Shown here in pieces: positions 1 through 11,600 of a DNA stretch of 64,000 nucleotides. This DNA comes from Apteryx mantelli. Its lineage: Eukaryota; Chordata; Aves; Apterygiformes; Apterygidae. Made by a program: the position numbers and the translations under genes. Each line of letters begins with the position of its first letter. The stretch's first letter is position 1. Location of the stretch: positions 122,421,415-122,485,414 of the forward strand of contig NC_089979.1 of assembly GCF_036417845.1 (NCBI RefSeq), written 5' to 3'. The notes under the pieces were generated by a model, which made no database searches, was not told the DNA's origin, and saw nothing but the letters and a program-made list of their open reading frames with translations.

Positions 1-3000
1 TGGTGATGGATTTGGGAAAAGGTGCCTGTTGTTCAAAGATAAAATTAAAGAAAAAGTCAGTAGGAATTGTGGGAGAAGGGAATGTGGTAGCTGTTCCCAT
101 TCATAGTGCTGACACTAAAAAAACCACCCCAAACAGGGAACAGCAGGGAGAGTATTTTCATTGCTGTTCCAAATGGATTGAGGTCCACTACATAAAGGTG
201 TAATAAACTCCTGACACCCCTGAGGACTTTCAAGTCCATCTCGAAACTGAGCTGTATTTTTTAGTACAATAGAGATCTTGGAGAGCCTCTGTTATGGTAC
301 CTAAGACTTGCTTTGAAGGTGGAACAAAATCCTTTCACACTTCAATAGCTGAACCTAATTGTAAAGATGTCATAGTTACCTCCAGAATGCAACAGGTATT
401 TTGTGTCTTTTTTTTAATTAACTTTCACAGAAACATTTTTTGTAATTTCACATACTGAAACATTGACCTGTATTCCCTATGTTTTGCTGATCTCAGACAG
501 TCACAGTCAGTACAGACGTGTCTTGTACATGTTATTTTGACTGTCTGGATAGAGTCTTGGACATGGGACCTTCTGAAGCATTAACATGAGTGTGCCAAAA
601 GTTAAGTGCTTCATTCAAAGTCAAGAGGCTCTGGAGCTAGACTGCAGGCAGAGGTAGGGCCAGCAGAGCACTCTGTGTAGTGCATCAGCATTGTTGGGGT
701 CTACCAGGCAGATGCTTCTGTCAAGGACTCTAACTCCAAAGCTTTCCTGGGAGTACTGCTGCTTTTATGCCCTGAAGAGCTGACCTCCTTCAAAGCCCAG
801 GCATTCTGCATCAAAACTTTCATTCTTATCCACTTAAATCATAAGACTACCATTTTGCCTGCTGCTCAAGGAGCCCTTCAAGATCAGTACCCCTTTCACC
901 TGCATGTGTTTTGTACAGCTTCTGAACTAAACCTTGAAAAAGCCTCCTGCCCTGTCATCTACCATCTCTCTCTTGTACAGTGCTCCATTAATTTCTCTTA
1001 CTATTGCCTTGATATAGTCTGAAAGGCTGTGAGAGGAACACATCTTTGGAGTTAGCCGAAAGAAGGGATGATTGTATTGTTCAAGACCTGCAAGAGAAGA
1101 AATGAGCATCTCTGCTTCACTTCCCACCTTCTACCATCTCCTGTTGCTCAGATTCAGTACCTACACAGAGCTCTGTTCACCCAATGTATTTCCCCAGATC
1201 TCCTACAAACAGCTTCTGGAAATCACTTAAATACATACCTCCTTCTCTGTCTTCTCAGGATTGCTTCCCTCCATGTGCAGGTCCCCTTGCTTGCATACAT
1301 GCTCTCTGAGGTGCTCTCTGATGTTGCACTGAGCTTTTCAGTATGAGAATTGCCATATTCAGGATACTGCCAACTACCTAAAGCTTGTGAGGCCTCATGT
1401 AGTTTCCATGCAGGTTTGTTGCATGTAAGGGATCTACTTGCTTATGCACACATTCAAAATTCAAGCTAACCTTGGATTATGAATTCATACTTCACATGTG
1501 CTAAAAAGCACATCCCTGCTTCACCTGTTCCACATATTGATTAGGTTATGAGATTGGAGAACAACAGTGGCTATTATTTTTACCTGTGAATAATATTTTT
1601 CAATTTGTATCTTTTCTTTCTGTGTTATGTTATTGCTTCCATTTTCTTTTCACAAGCTGCTAAATGATTTAAAAGGAACTAAATGGACTTTTCAGAGAAT
1701 TGGCAGTGAGGCCTTCGTTCCTTCCCTGTCAGTACACTACTGTGACCTGCTACTCTCAGTGGAGCAGCAGTACTTAAAACAAGGCAGAAGGTATTACAAG
1801 GTGCTGAAGTACTCTGTGGTGCCCAGATCTGGTAACATCTGATAAAAATTTAGTTCAGAGTGCACTGGACATTAGAGATTGGTATAAAATAAAAGCCTTA
1901 TCTTCTGTGTGCTGGATCTGGAACTGCAATTAAGGGGGAAAAGGGGAGCTGATAGGCAGTTACAGAAAGAAGTGGATGTGAGCACTAAAATGTTTTCTTC
2001 AACTGCCAATATCTGCTGATAATGATATTCTGGAATATTTACCTGCCCTACAAAATCTTTGTTTTGTTTTGTTTGAAAATGGCAATGCTGTTTACACGTG
2101 TGGTTTTGCAAAAACAAAAGAACGGGTTTATGCTTAGAAGACAGCCTTGTTAGACTTGTCTGAGTTGGCAGCTAAAGAACAAGTAAATTTGTTCAAAATT
2201 TGTACTTCCAGATATGTTGGGATAGAGCCAACATCTGTTCAAATAAAACTTTGCCTCTGTGCATCACCTCCTGTTTTCCTTTTTCACTAGTTCCTTCTTT
2301 TTCCTATTTATATAATCTCCTCGTGCTGTATGGCTATGATACCCATCCTGATTTAGAGCTCAGTCTTATGTCTCCTGTCAGTTTCAGTCAGGAAAGTTGA
2401 AGCTATTCAACTTCTGCCAGGCAGCTGCACCACCTCAGCTTACTGCTTCTTCCTGAGCCAGCACTATGATTACAGTTTAGAGTTAAGGTAAAAAGCATAG
2501 CTCAGACACACAGCCTGCTTGGCTGTCCTTGCCTGTACAGTGGTTACTTTTGGAGGAGAGGTGGGGCACTGGGGATGTTAATCACTTCAGTCATCTTAGC
2601 TAAGTCCTCCTATGAGCATAAGTCAGAACCTCATTAATGCATGTAATATTGTCCTGCCGTCTAGAACTGAACAATTATGTTGGGAAAGTCAGTAAAGAGT
2701 AGAGGATTTGGGCATATATATAAACTATAGCTTATTTATCTTTTTATACTCTTTACTGCCTGCTTATGAAAACAAATAAAAATAAATTGTGAAAAGCTAA
2801 GTCAAGTGTATTTTTTTCATCTTTTGCCCAATACTGATATTTTCATCCTGGTAGGCAAGTTATTCTTGTTAGAAGGTAGAAATCTCTGAAATGCTTTTTG
2901 GGGGGATGGAAATTTGCAAGCTGTGAAACTAATCCTGGGAGATTTCAGAGTGGAGAGTGCTCATTATCTCCAGAATCCATGTTTTCTGTGAAGAAACCCT

Positions 3001-3572
3001 GGTGATTAAAACCAAGCTGCTATTTTACTTTTATATAAATATTTATAATGGAATTCACATAAAGTCAGGGAGTGTTCATAGTTACAGTTTTAACACAGCT
3101 TCTACTTTTAAAGATTGTTAACATTTCATTCAGGGATTCTGATGCTTTTTAGGGCTTACTTCAGTTTCATCACCATAATGTAGATCTGAAAGGTATGTGC
3201 CAAAGAGAAGAACAAATTTCCAGGCACCAAGGACAGTAGATTGAGAGACAGACTGGTTTGAAAAAGAGTTGTTGAATAGGGGGTATAGGAACAGGACTGT
3301 AATACGAAGCAAAGCCTTAGCTATGGAGAAGCAGCAAAAGCAGAAGAAACAAATGAGAAATTCAATGAATATGGACATTCTGGAAGGGGAACACAAGTGA
3401 CATAAACTGCCCCTAAAGCAATATGCAAACTTGGCTGAAGAAAAGCCGACTTGTACTGCACAGCATAATTCAACATTGATGAGAGAGGGGAAAATGATCA
3501 GTTAAGAGGACGGGAAAAAGAGGTAAAGATAAGAATACTGAGTGTTATAGTCAATCATATCCCAATTAGGGG
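1..3572. other. AT-rich stretch with no recognised gene
   Basis: No open frame here resembles a protein I know and no repeat family is evident. All frames are short and broken by stops. There is an AATAAA-type cluster around 2771-2790, but no coding region upstream of it that it could serve. One segment on the minus strand (1002-1087) has an AG acceptor-like and a GTAAGA donor-like border around an open frame. It is reported only as a weak exon candidate in the findings. Confidence 0.5.
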
Positions 3573-5051
3573 AATCACAGAGTCACAGAATGGTTTAGGT
3601 TGGAAGGGACCTCTGGAGATCATCTAGTCTAACCCCCCTGCCAAAGCAGCGTCACATACAACACATTGCCCAGGATCGTGTCCAGGCAGGTTTTGAATAT
3701 CTTCAAGGAAGGAGACTCCACAACCTCTCTGGGCAACCTGTTCCAGTGCTCTGTCACCCTCACAGTAAAGAAGTTTTTCCTCATGTTCAGATGGAATTGT
3801 CTGTGTTTCAGTTTGTGCCTGTTGCCTCGTGTCCTGTTGCTGGGCACCACTGAAAAGAGTCTGGTCCCATCCTCTTGACACCCTCCCTTCAGATACTTGT
3901 ACACGTTGATAAGATCCCCTCTCAGCCTTCTCTTCTCCAGGCTAAACAGGCCCAGCTCTCTCAGCCTTTCCTCATAAGAGAGATGCTCCAGTCCCCTAAT
4001 CATCTTTGTAGCCCTTCGCTGGACTTGCTCCAGTAGTGCCACATCCCTCTTGTACTGGGGAGCCCAGAACTGGACGCAGTACTCCAGATGTGGCCTCACC
4101 AGGGCTGAGTAGAGGGGGAGAATCACCTCCCTCGACCTGCTGGCAACACTCTTCCTGATGCACCCCAGGATACCATTGGCCTTCTTGGCCACAAGGGCAC
4201 ATTGCTGCCTCATGCTTAACTTGGTGTCCACCAGCACTCCCAGGTCCTTCTCAGCAGAGCTGCTCTCCAGCAGGTCAACCCCCAACCTGTACCGGTGCAG
4301 GGGGTTATTCCTCCCTAGGTGCAGGACCCTGCACTTCCCTTTGTTGAACTTCATGAGGTTCCTCTCTGCCCACCTCTCCAGCCTGTCCAGGTCTCTCTGA
4401 ATGGCAGCACAGCCCTCTGGTGTATCGGCCACTCCTCCCAGTTTTGTATCATCAGCAAACTTGCTGAGGGTGCACTCTGTCCCTTCATGCAGGTCACTGA
4501 TGAAGAAGTTGACCAAGACTGGACCCAGTACTGACCCCTGGGGGACACCGCTAGCTACAGGCCTCCATCTAGACTTTGTGCCACTGAGCACAACCCTCTG
4601 AGCTCTGCCTTTCAGCCACTTCTCAGTCCACCTTGCTGTCTGCTCATCTAGCCCACACTTCCTGAGCTTGCCTATGAGGATGTTACGGGAGACAGCGTCA
4701 AAAGCCTTGCTGAAGTCAAGATAGACAACATCCACTGCTCTCCCCTCGTCTACCAGCCAGTCATCCCATCGTAGAAGGCTACCAGGTTCATTAAGCATGA
4801 TTTCTGCTTTGTGAATCCATGCTGACTACTGCTGATCACCTTCTTATCCTTCCCATGCTTAGAGATGGCATCCAGGAAGAGCTGTTCCATCATTTTTCCA
4901 GGGATTGAGGTGAGGCTGACTGGCCTGTAGTTCCCTGGGTCCACCTTTTTGCCCTTTTTGAAGGCTGGAGTGACATTAGCCTTCTTCCAGTCCTCAGGCA
5001 CCTCTCTTGATCTCCATGGCCTTTCAAAGATGATTGAGAGTGGTCTAGCAA
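3573..5051 (-). mobile_element. CR1 LINE, 5'-truncated, 3' half of reverse transcriptase plus 3' end
   Basis: The minus strand encodes the C-terminal part of a CR1-type LINE reverse transcriptase. Frame 3629-4798 carries the block [15 protein letters not shown] and the catalytic FADD motif near 4440-4465. The preceding part (5001-4750) is in another frame and includes [20 protein letters not shown] single-base deletion just after the codons for TGW separates the two frames, so the copy is dead. The endonuclease domain is absent. The 3' end lies at the left edge, where two diverged copies of the CR1 tail octamer (AATCACAG, AGTCACAG) precede the typical TGGAAGGGACCT sequence. The right edge at 5051 is an abrupt junction with AT-rich DNA, as expected of 5' truncation during target-primed reverse transcription. 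Confidence 0.95.
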
Positions 5052-6224
5052 GAATTTTTATTCAATTTTTTAATTTGGTTTTTATTACTTCAGGAACAGT
5101 TCATGCTCTCTTGAATGGCAATGAAGATGATGTATGACATTTCCATAACACAAATAATGCTCACCTGTACTTTGAGATTTTTTTTTCTTCTGTGTAGTAA
5201 CAGGAAGATTGTATTTAGAGTTACTGGCTCAGCAAAATTTGTGCAGGCCTGGTGTATGTTTTTTTTAAGTGCATTCATGGAAGAAAATGTTTTTAAGCCT
5301 TGTTTTTATGCTTCATTTTTATATACACAAAGCACTGCTTTCATTAAGTGGTAACAGTCCAACATGATATATTCAGATGCTCATATCAATTTTGAGGGAG
5401 CTTTAGTACTTTGTGATTTTTTTTATACCACTGTGTTTTTGCTCTAGAACTGTTTTCAATGTTTAATGTTAAGCCGCAGCCCAAGTTTGGTATTTCTTTA
5501 CGATGCCTCTCCCAGTTGTTTATGAGATTAAGAGAAGTAGATATGCATCCAAGTTACAGTTATGTAGAACAGATGTAGCTCTCAGGTACTCACCAAGTCA
5601 TTCATGTAGTCACTGTTGACATTTGAGTAGCTCTGCCATAAAGCATGCAAGGGTCATTAAAAGACCAGTATTTTTTAGGTATTCTCCTTCTCCGTAAGTA
5701 CTGGAGAGTTATGTTACATCAAATGAAGAAAATGAAAAGTATTATCTTTCCAGACCAATGCAAAATGGAAAAATCCAAAATTCATCATCTAGTACAGATC
5801 TGGTCTAGCACCAGTTGTTTAAAGATAACTGTATAAATACATGCATTAATAGATAATTATTTTAAAGCACATGGTAAAATAATATTATAATGGCATTCTG
5901 GATGGGATTTTCAAAAATACCTTATGGAGTTAAGTGCTCATTAATGTTTTAATGATCAGTTCCCTGAGCACTTGCATAAAATATCCACATCAATTAAAAT
6001 TGCTTAAGTGCATTTTATATTTGCTCTGTTTTATTATAAAAACAAAACCATATAAACAGTCATAAACACTATGTTTTAGACAGCTAAATTGGGATATTTC
6101 ATTCCAGTGTTGACAGAAAACCCTGAGGAATGAAGGCCAGACCTATTTTCTAGCCCTCTGCAGTGCTTTTTGCTTACACTTTTTTGCTTATCACAAACTC
6201 TTCTTTCTCATAGCAAGTGTTTTG
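5052..6224. other. AT-rich spacer, nothing recognised
   Basis: This lies between the truncated CR1 and the hAT-derived pseudogene. It has only short frames and homopolymer T runs. I see no inverted repeats or target duplication that would mark the boundary of either element. Confidence 0.5.
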
Positions 6225-7960
6225 GCTCATGTTTATGTGAGTAATAATCCTGCAAAATGTGATCCACATCAATGTCCGTATCTTGATGCATGCACATCAA
6301 AGCCAGCCAAGTGAGCTGACTTTCACCCACAGAGCTGTTTTGTCATGTCCTGATGGTCTGCAGGGTCCCCAGCTGCATTTCCTTGGTAGCAATGCTGATT
6401 GGCATAGTGGCCGGAAGAATGAGGGCAGCAGTGAGCTCAGGGTAATATGCTGGCCTTAGCTCTTGGAGCACTGAAAGGACACTGCTTAGCTGGTTGTCCC
6501 TTGGAATGTCTCTCCACTTTGCCCGCTATCTCTGCAACTCTGCTTTGACATTATCAAGGTTGGAACGGTCCGTTCTGTATGCATAGTAGAGAGCTCTCGC
6601 TATCTTCGTTGTCTGGTAAATGTAATTTATGTGGCAATAGGTACTGAGCAATAAAGTAAGAAGAGCAGTGCAACACTTGTCTCTGAAGCTCTGAGATAAA
6701 CATGGTCCAAGAACAGAATGAACACATTCTTCTGGTAGTGTGCTTGTGTATCTGTGACACCAGGGCTACTTTGATGCCTTTTGCTGCCACACACTGATGG
6801 AAGTGATTCTTCAGCATTAACAGCACAGGCCAAACATTGGACTTCAGCATAAAGTGAAGAAAATGTTGTCACCCTCCTCCTTCATTCTCCCCAGAGTACA
6901 AAAAATAGAGTTTGCTTCATCAGCCATTGTGATTAGGTCTGTGGCTGCCTGTTGCATGCATGCATGAAGGTTTTTCTTACAAGACAGACTATATTTAACA
7001 CACACCAGTGCAACCAAGAATGCAAATTTAGTGACAGAATACAGCAATCTTCCAGCATGCACATCACAGACAGCTCTTTTTTTTAAGGTTCCAACAATAA
7101 CAATGTACTTTGTTCTGGAGCTGCTAAGTGCATCCATTTAGTTTATCTCTTGTTTCTTGCTACATTCACACCCTAATTTGGTCCTCCTGTGTCTCCCAGG
7201 GCTGGCCTACTACATCTTTGAGTTCCTGCAGTTCTGTACGCTCTGCAGGACATTTAAGCGTAGTGATGATTTCTGAGACTGTGTTTAACAAGTTGGTCAC
7301 TTGTTGCATTCTACAACTGAGAAAAATCACTGTGTTCAACGTCTGTCCTGTCAGAGGAGTAAATGGCTCCTGGAAGAATATCAGGCATTTTGATCATACA
7401 AGTTCCTTACCACGTTACAGCTGTAGACCCTTAAGAGCTCCTTATACAATCCCCAAGTAGATAATTTTTCTATGAAAAGCTCTGTAAGGTTTTCTGTTGT
7501 ATCAGAGATACCTACAAAACCAACCAGATCTTCAGAGCTCTGCTCGTCCCTCTGTACTTGGGTGGGTATAACATAAAGTCAACATGATGTTCCCTTTTCT
7601 TGGAAAAGCACTGGTGGCATGAACTATTAAGCTGAAATATTTTTACCCTCTCTAAAAGTTTGTTCTAAATGTGTACTCCTATCAGCTTTACAAGTTGATT
7701 TTGCATTTGTTCCAGTATGTCTAGGCTACTGTATTATGCATTATTAAGCTGCTCTTTCAAATTAGGGTCAATTTCTGCACTACAGTATGAAAGAACATGT
7801 ACAATTTTGGTTTATTTTACCCATCCCCTCATTAAAATGTCAGAAGGATAATTTTAACGAGTTGTCTCAGGGCATGTTGACTGTGCTCAGTCAGCTTTTT
7901 CTTGTGCTCAGATGCAACAAATTCATCAGCCTTTGCTGCAGCACAAACATGTCCTTTGGA
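6225..7960 (-). pseudogene. hAT-superfamily transposase-derived pseudogene (DUF4371 / ZMYM1-like)
   Basis: Read on the minus strand across frames, this region shows hAT transposase landmarks in the correct order. MQNQLVKLIG (about 7668-7710) comes first. Next is LTELFIEKLSTWGL (about 7425-7545), then TLNTVIFLSCRMQQVTNLL (about 7256-7358), matching the family pattern of a His/Cys-bearing segment followed by a helix. KFAFLVALVCVKYSL and the DUF4371-like helices follow (6844-7137), then YQKNVFILFLDHV. The C-terminal dimerisation domain is last, with LPATMPISIATKEMQLGTL and LALMCMHQD (6225-6530). Frameshifts separate the pieces near 6860 and 6700, and stops interrupt the dimerisation domain at 6526-6528 and 6343-6345, where tryptophan is usual. 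The segment from about 7790 to 7960 (with KADEFVASEHKKKL) is less certain. No terminal inverted repeats were found, so it may be an old transposon or a lost domesticated gene. Confidence 0.75.
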
Positions 7961-8219
7961 TCTGCAGTGTCCTCTAGTATTTTTTTGCCATTGGACCAGT
8001 CTTTCAAGGGAGCTGAAACCAGAAGCTCTTACTTGCTGTTGTTAAACCCAAAACGTGGCCCACAGAAAACTCCAAGTGATTGGAGCAATGTGCAAATACG
8101 TACTCCTGGAGGAGCTGTGGGCTGCGACGACGGTACGGGATACGCAGTGCCTGGGCAGCGCTGACACGCTGGAGTAACTGAGGACACCAGCAAACGCTCT
8201 TTTTATAAAGCACAGATAG

Positions 8220-8610
8220 GTTTAAAAAAGTGAAAGCGGGCAAAACCCCACAGCCAGGCCGAGCACAGGCGGCCCCGCGCATGCGCGCCGAGGCAGCGCC
8301 CGCGGCGACACCTTCCCCCCGCCACCTCATGCCGGTGCGCGCCCCCCCCCCCCCCCCCCCCCCGCCGCCGGCACGCATGCGCATAGAAAAGCGGAGCGGC
8401 CGCCTCCGCGCCTTTCCCGTAGAGCGCATGCGTACTGAGAGGAGCCTCCGTTCCGTATTCACCGTGATGGGCGGGGGAGGCGTTCTGCGCAAGCGCAGTG
8501 GAGGAGGCGGCACTCCGGCCCCGCCTCCCACGCCTGCGCAGGGGCGGCCCGGAGGCTGTTTCCGGGCGCCGCGGAAGCCGCCCCTCCCTTTCTGCTCGCG
8601 GGCGGCCATC
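8220..8610 (+). promoter_or_regulatory. RPL14: RPL14 promoter: CpG island, NRF-1-type palindromes, ETS/YY1-like sites, TCT initiator
   Basis: CpG density is high from about 8220 to 8990. NRF-1-like GCGCATGCGC palindromes lie at 8277-8288 (perfect core), 8372-8384, 8423-8434 and 8486-8497, with a half-like site near 8535. A TTTCCGG ETS-type site occurs near 8558 and another GCGGAAG near 8572. CCCTTTCT at 8586-8593 fits the polypyrimidine TCT initiator of ribosomal protein genes. It would place the start near C8588, giving a 5' UTR of about 23 nt beginning with a TOP tract. GGCGGCCATCATGG at 8601-8614 resembles a YY1 site overlapping the start codon, a common arrangement in ribosomal protein genes. 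No TATA box is present. Confidence 0.8.
8342..8363 (+). repeat. (C)22 homopolymer in the RPL14 promoter
   Basis: There are 22 consecutive C residues immediately followed by GCCGCCGG. The opposite strand is a G-run able to form G-quadruplex structures. Length is likely to be polymorphic or unreliable in assembly. Confidence 0.9.
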
Positions 8611-11600
8611 ATGGTACGTGCGTGCGGCCGGGGCCTCCGCGCCTGCCGGGCCCGGCGGCGGCGTCTCCCCGCGTCCCGTCCGCCCGCCTGGGGCGCCGGG
8701 TGCCTCCCCCGCGCCGGGCTGGGAGCGGGTCGGGAGGGAGGGGGGCAAGCCGCCGGGCGCCTCCCCAGCGCCGGGCTGGGAGCGGGCCGCGCGCGCGGCC
8801 GTTGGGAGCGCGCGGGGCGGGGGGGGGCCCGCGGCTCTTCCGCGCCTCGCCCGGGGGCGGCGGCGGATGGGGGTCTGCGCCCCCCGCCGTCCCCTGGGTC
8901 TGCCGGGCTGCGGGTGTTACCCTGAGGCTGCCGCTCGGGCGGGGGGGTGTTGTGCGGGGTGAGTGTTCGCGCAGCGGCCCGGAGCGCTTTGAGTCCGGCT
9001 GCGGCCTTGGATGGTTCTGGCGTGACCCGTGTCGGCTCTCCTTGATTTTAGGTGTTCAAACGCTTCGTCGAGATTGGCAGGGTTGCCTTCATTTCCTTCG
9101 GGCCGCATGCTGGCAAGCTGGTGGCCATTGTGGATGTTATTGACCAAAACAGGGTAAGCTAAGAGCAGCCCAGCTTCCTCCTCCTATTTCTTTTAAGAAG
9201 CTTGTGTACTAAAACATTCTGTGAATAGATTTTCGAGGAAACGAGCAGTGGTCAGAAAGGAACAGTTTAGCAGGCATTACCGTTTGAAACTTTAAGTAGT
9301 AAGTTCTTTTTAATTGGCAAGTAATATAATTCCTTCTCTGCTATCTCTTCTCCTAGTTCTTTTACTCTTGTAAGTGCCTTAAAAGCTAATTTCAGTGAAT
9401 TCTTGGGAAATAAGATAGACACATTATTTTCTACATATATATTATGACTAGAGGTGTGAGGTCTTGGAACTCTTGTGGGAGTAGTGGTGGCCAAGTACAT
9501 TTTAGTTAGTGTCTAAAACTTATGAATGGAGTGGTACCATTATATGTTTAAGGTAAATATTTGGGCTAGGAGATTCTTTTCAATTAATATTCCAGAAAAA
9601 GCCAGAGAAGAGAACGGTGAAGTATATGATCTTATTTCTATGTACTTTTTCTAGTTCAGTTTCTTTTTCCAAAAACAAAGATGGGCCTTTAGAAGTCTTG
9701 CTGTAAAGTTGGGTCACGTATGCAGGACTTACTGATCAGACTTCGGCAGCACAAAACTTGTTTCCATTTCAGACCATTGCTGTCAAATTGCAGTTCACAA
9801 ATTGTTAGGAAGCTGCTGTCTAAATCAAGCACGCTGCGAAAACTGCTAATAAACATGTGTCTTCTTGTTCCAGGCACTAGTTGATGGCCCCTGTAGTGGT
9901 GTCAGAAGACAGGCTATGCCTTTCAAGTGCATGCAGCTCACTGACTTTGTTCTCAAGTTCCCACACAGGTGAGTTCTGTCTTTTTTTGGCTTCTGTAAGA
10001 CATGCTGTCACTTGTTGCCTGAATTATGTGATTTGATGCTTGCTAAATAAGTTCATATAATGTTAATTAAATTGATAAATGTGTGTGTAATAGAAACTTG
10101 GCAGACCACGTTACCAGTTGAATACATAAGTTTTCACTATGAATGTTGACTGATAACCTCTGTTCAGGAAAGTGGAAGGAAAGGAAACAACAGACTGCCC
10201 TAGGCAACTTACAGCAGCAGTTAGAGTAATGCTATGTAACCTTGCTTTTGTGTATATGGTGTCTTAAGCTACTGCTTAGATCACCTTCAGATATTAAATA
10301 TATTCCCTGCCTATGGAACTGTGCTGGAATTGTAGGAACCTGAACTCATTCTTTTTTCCTTAACTTTGTTATTATATGAGTTTCTGTAATTTAGAATCAA
10401 AAGTTGCTGCCTTCCTGATTCTAGAGCAATGCTTATAGTATTGTGTGAGAATTCCTTTTGAGGTTGCTCATCTGTTCAGTCCTAGGCAAGCATTTACACA
10501 ATGAAATGTTAGGTTAGTCCATAGAAGTGTATGTGTTGTTGACTTAGTATGTGGTGAAATGTAGCCATTAAAATAATCCATGTACAATGTGGAAGGATGA
10601 TCATCTCTTGTATGAAATTTTATGGGCTGCTGTCAGTGAAAAGCTTTTTTCTGCAGACAGTGTGAATGTAATTATCTGACTGTTCAATGCAGTGCTCGTC
10701 AGAAGCATGTGCGAGTTGCCTGGGAGAAGGAAAATATTAATGAAAAATGGGCAGCCACAAGATGGGCAAAGAAGATTGAAGCCAGAGAAAAGGTACAATT
10801 TTTGGCTGGATGAGTAATACACATAGTATCACTTCTACTCATTAAAATTAGGTGCAGTCTAATACACTATGCGGTTTCTTTTGTAGGTTAAGGCATAGGT
10901 TATTTGAAGTTGCTATCAGCTTTTTTGTGCTATCTTGCGCCCATCAGCTTTCAGCCTTATGCTTTGTAGCAAAGTTTTGTTTTGTTCAGCCGTCTCTATA
11001 ACTTATTTTGTTTCCTGTGCCATTGCTTCCCAGGAAAAGCCTTAAACAGTTAAATCGGTTCCAGATGTGTAGCTAGCCTTAATTTGGAGATGTTCAGAAT
11101 TACTTGTGAAATGTTTTGAGACACTGAAGTAACTACTTCTTATATATGTTTGTATCAGAACTTCATGACTGATTCTTTTCAAACAGAAAGCCAAAATGAC
11201 TGACTTTGATCGCTACAAGGTCATGAAAGCAAAGAAAATGGTAAGTGTTTGAGTGTATTTTCCTTATGTAGTTAATGCTTGTAGCTTTTGCTGCAGAGTC
11301 AAATACTTATCTCAAAAGCCTGCCTTTTATATCTGGCTTGGGTTATGGATTGACCCAAAGTGTGTGAATGCCTTGAATTTTTGATGATTCTTTGGCCACC
11401 CTTTTCTCTTAAGCAGTTGATCAAACTGCTGGTCAAACATGTTTTGTATGTTAGTCTTCTAAGTTATAGCTGAGGAAGGAATTACCTGCAGCTGAAATCA
11501 GACTTTATTGATGGGTTCTGTTAATATTTCATTCTTTATTAAACTCAGCTGTGTGTAATATGTGGTGTACTCAAGTTACCAGCCAGAACAATGCTTGTGA

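Noticed and set aside
8004-8748. Long minus-strand frames across the RPL14 CpG island
   Set aside because: Gly/Arg/Pro-rich products typical of stop-poor GC-rich DNA. Only the part below about 8100 might belong to the hAT relic.
11377-11475. C/D-like snoRNA in RPL14 intron 5 (TTGATGA and CTGA about 90 bases apart)
   Set aside because: Box C deviates at its first base, spacing is long and no terminal stem pairs the flanks.
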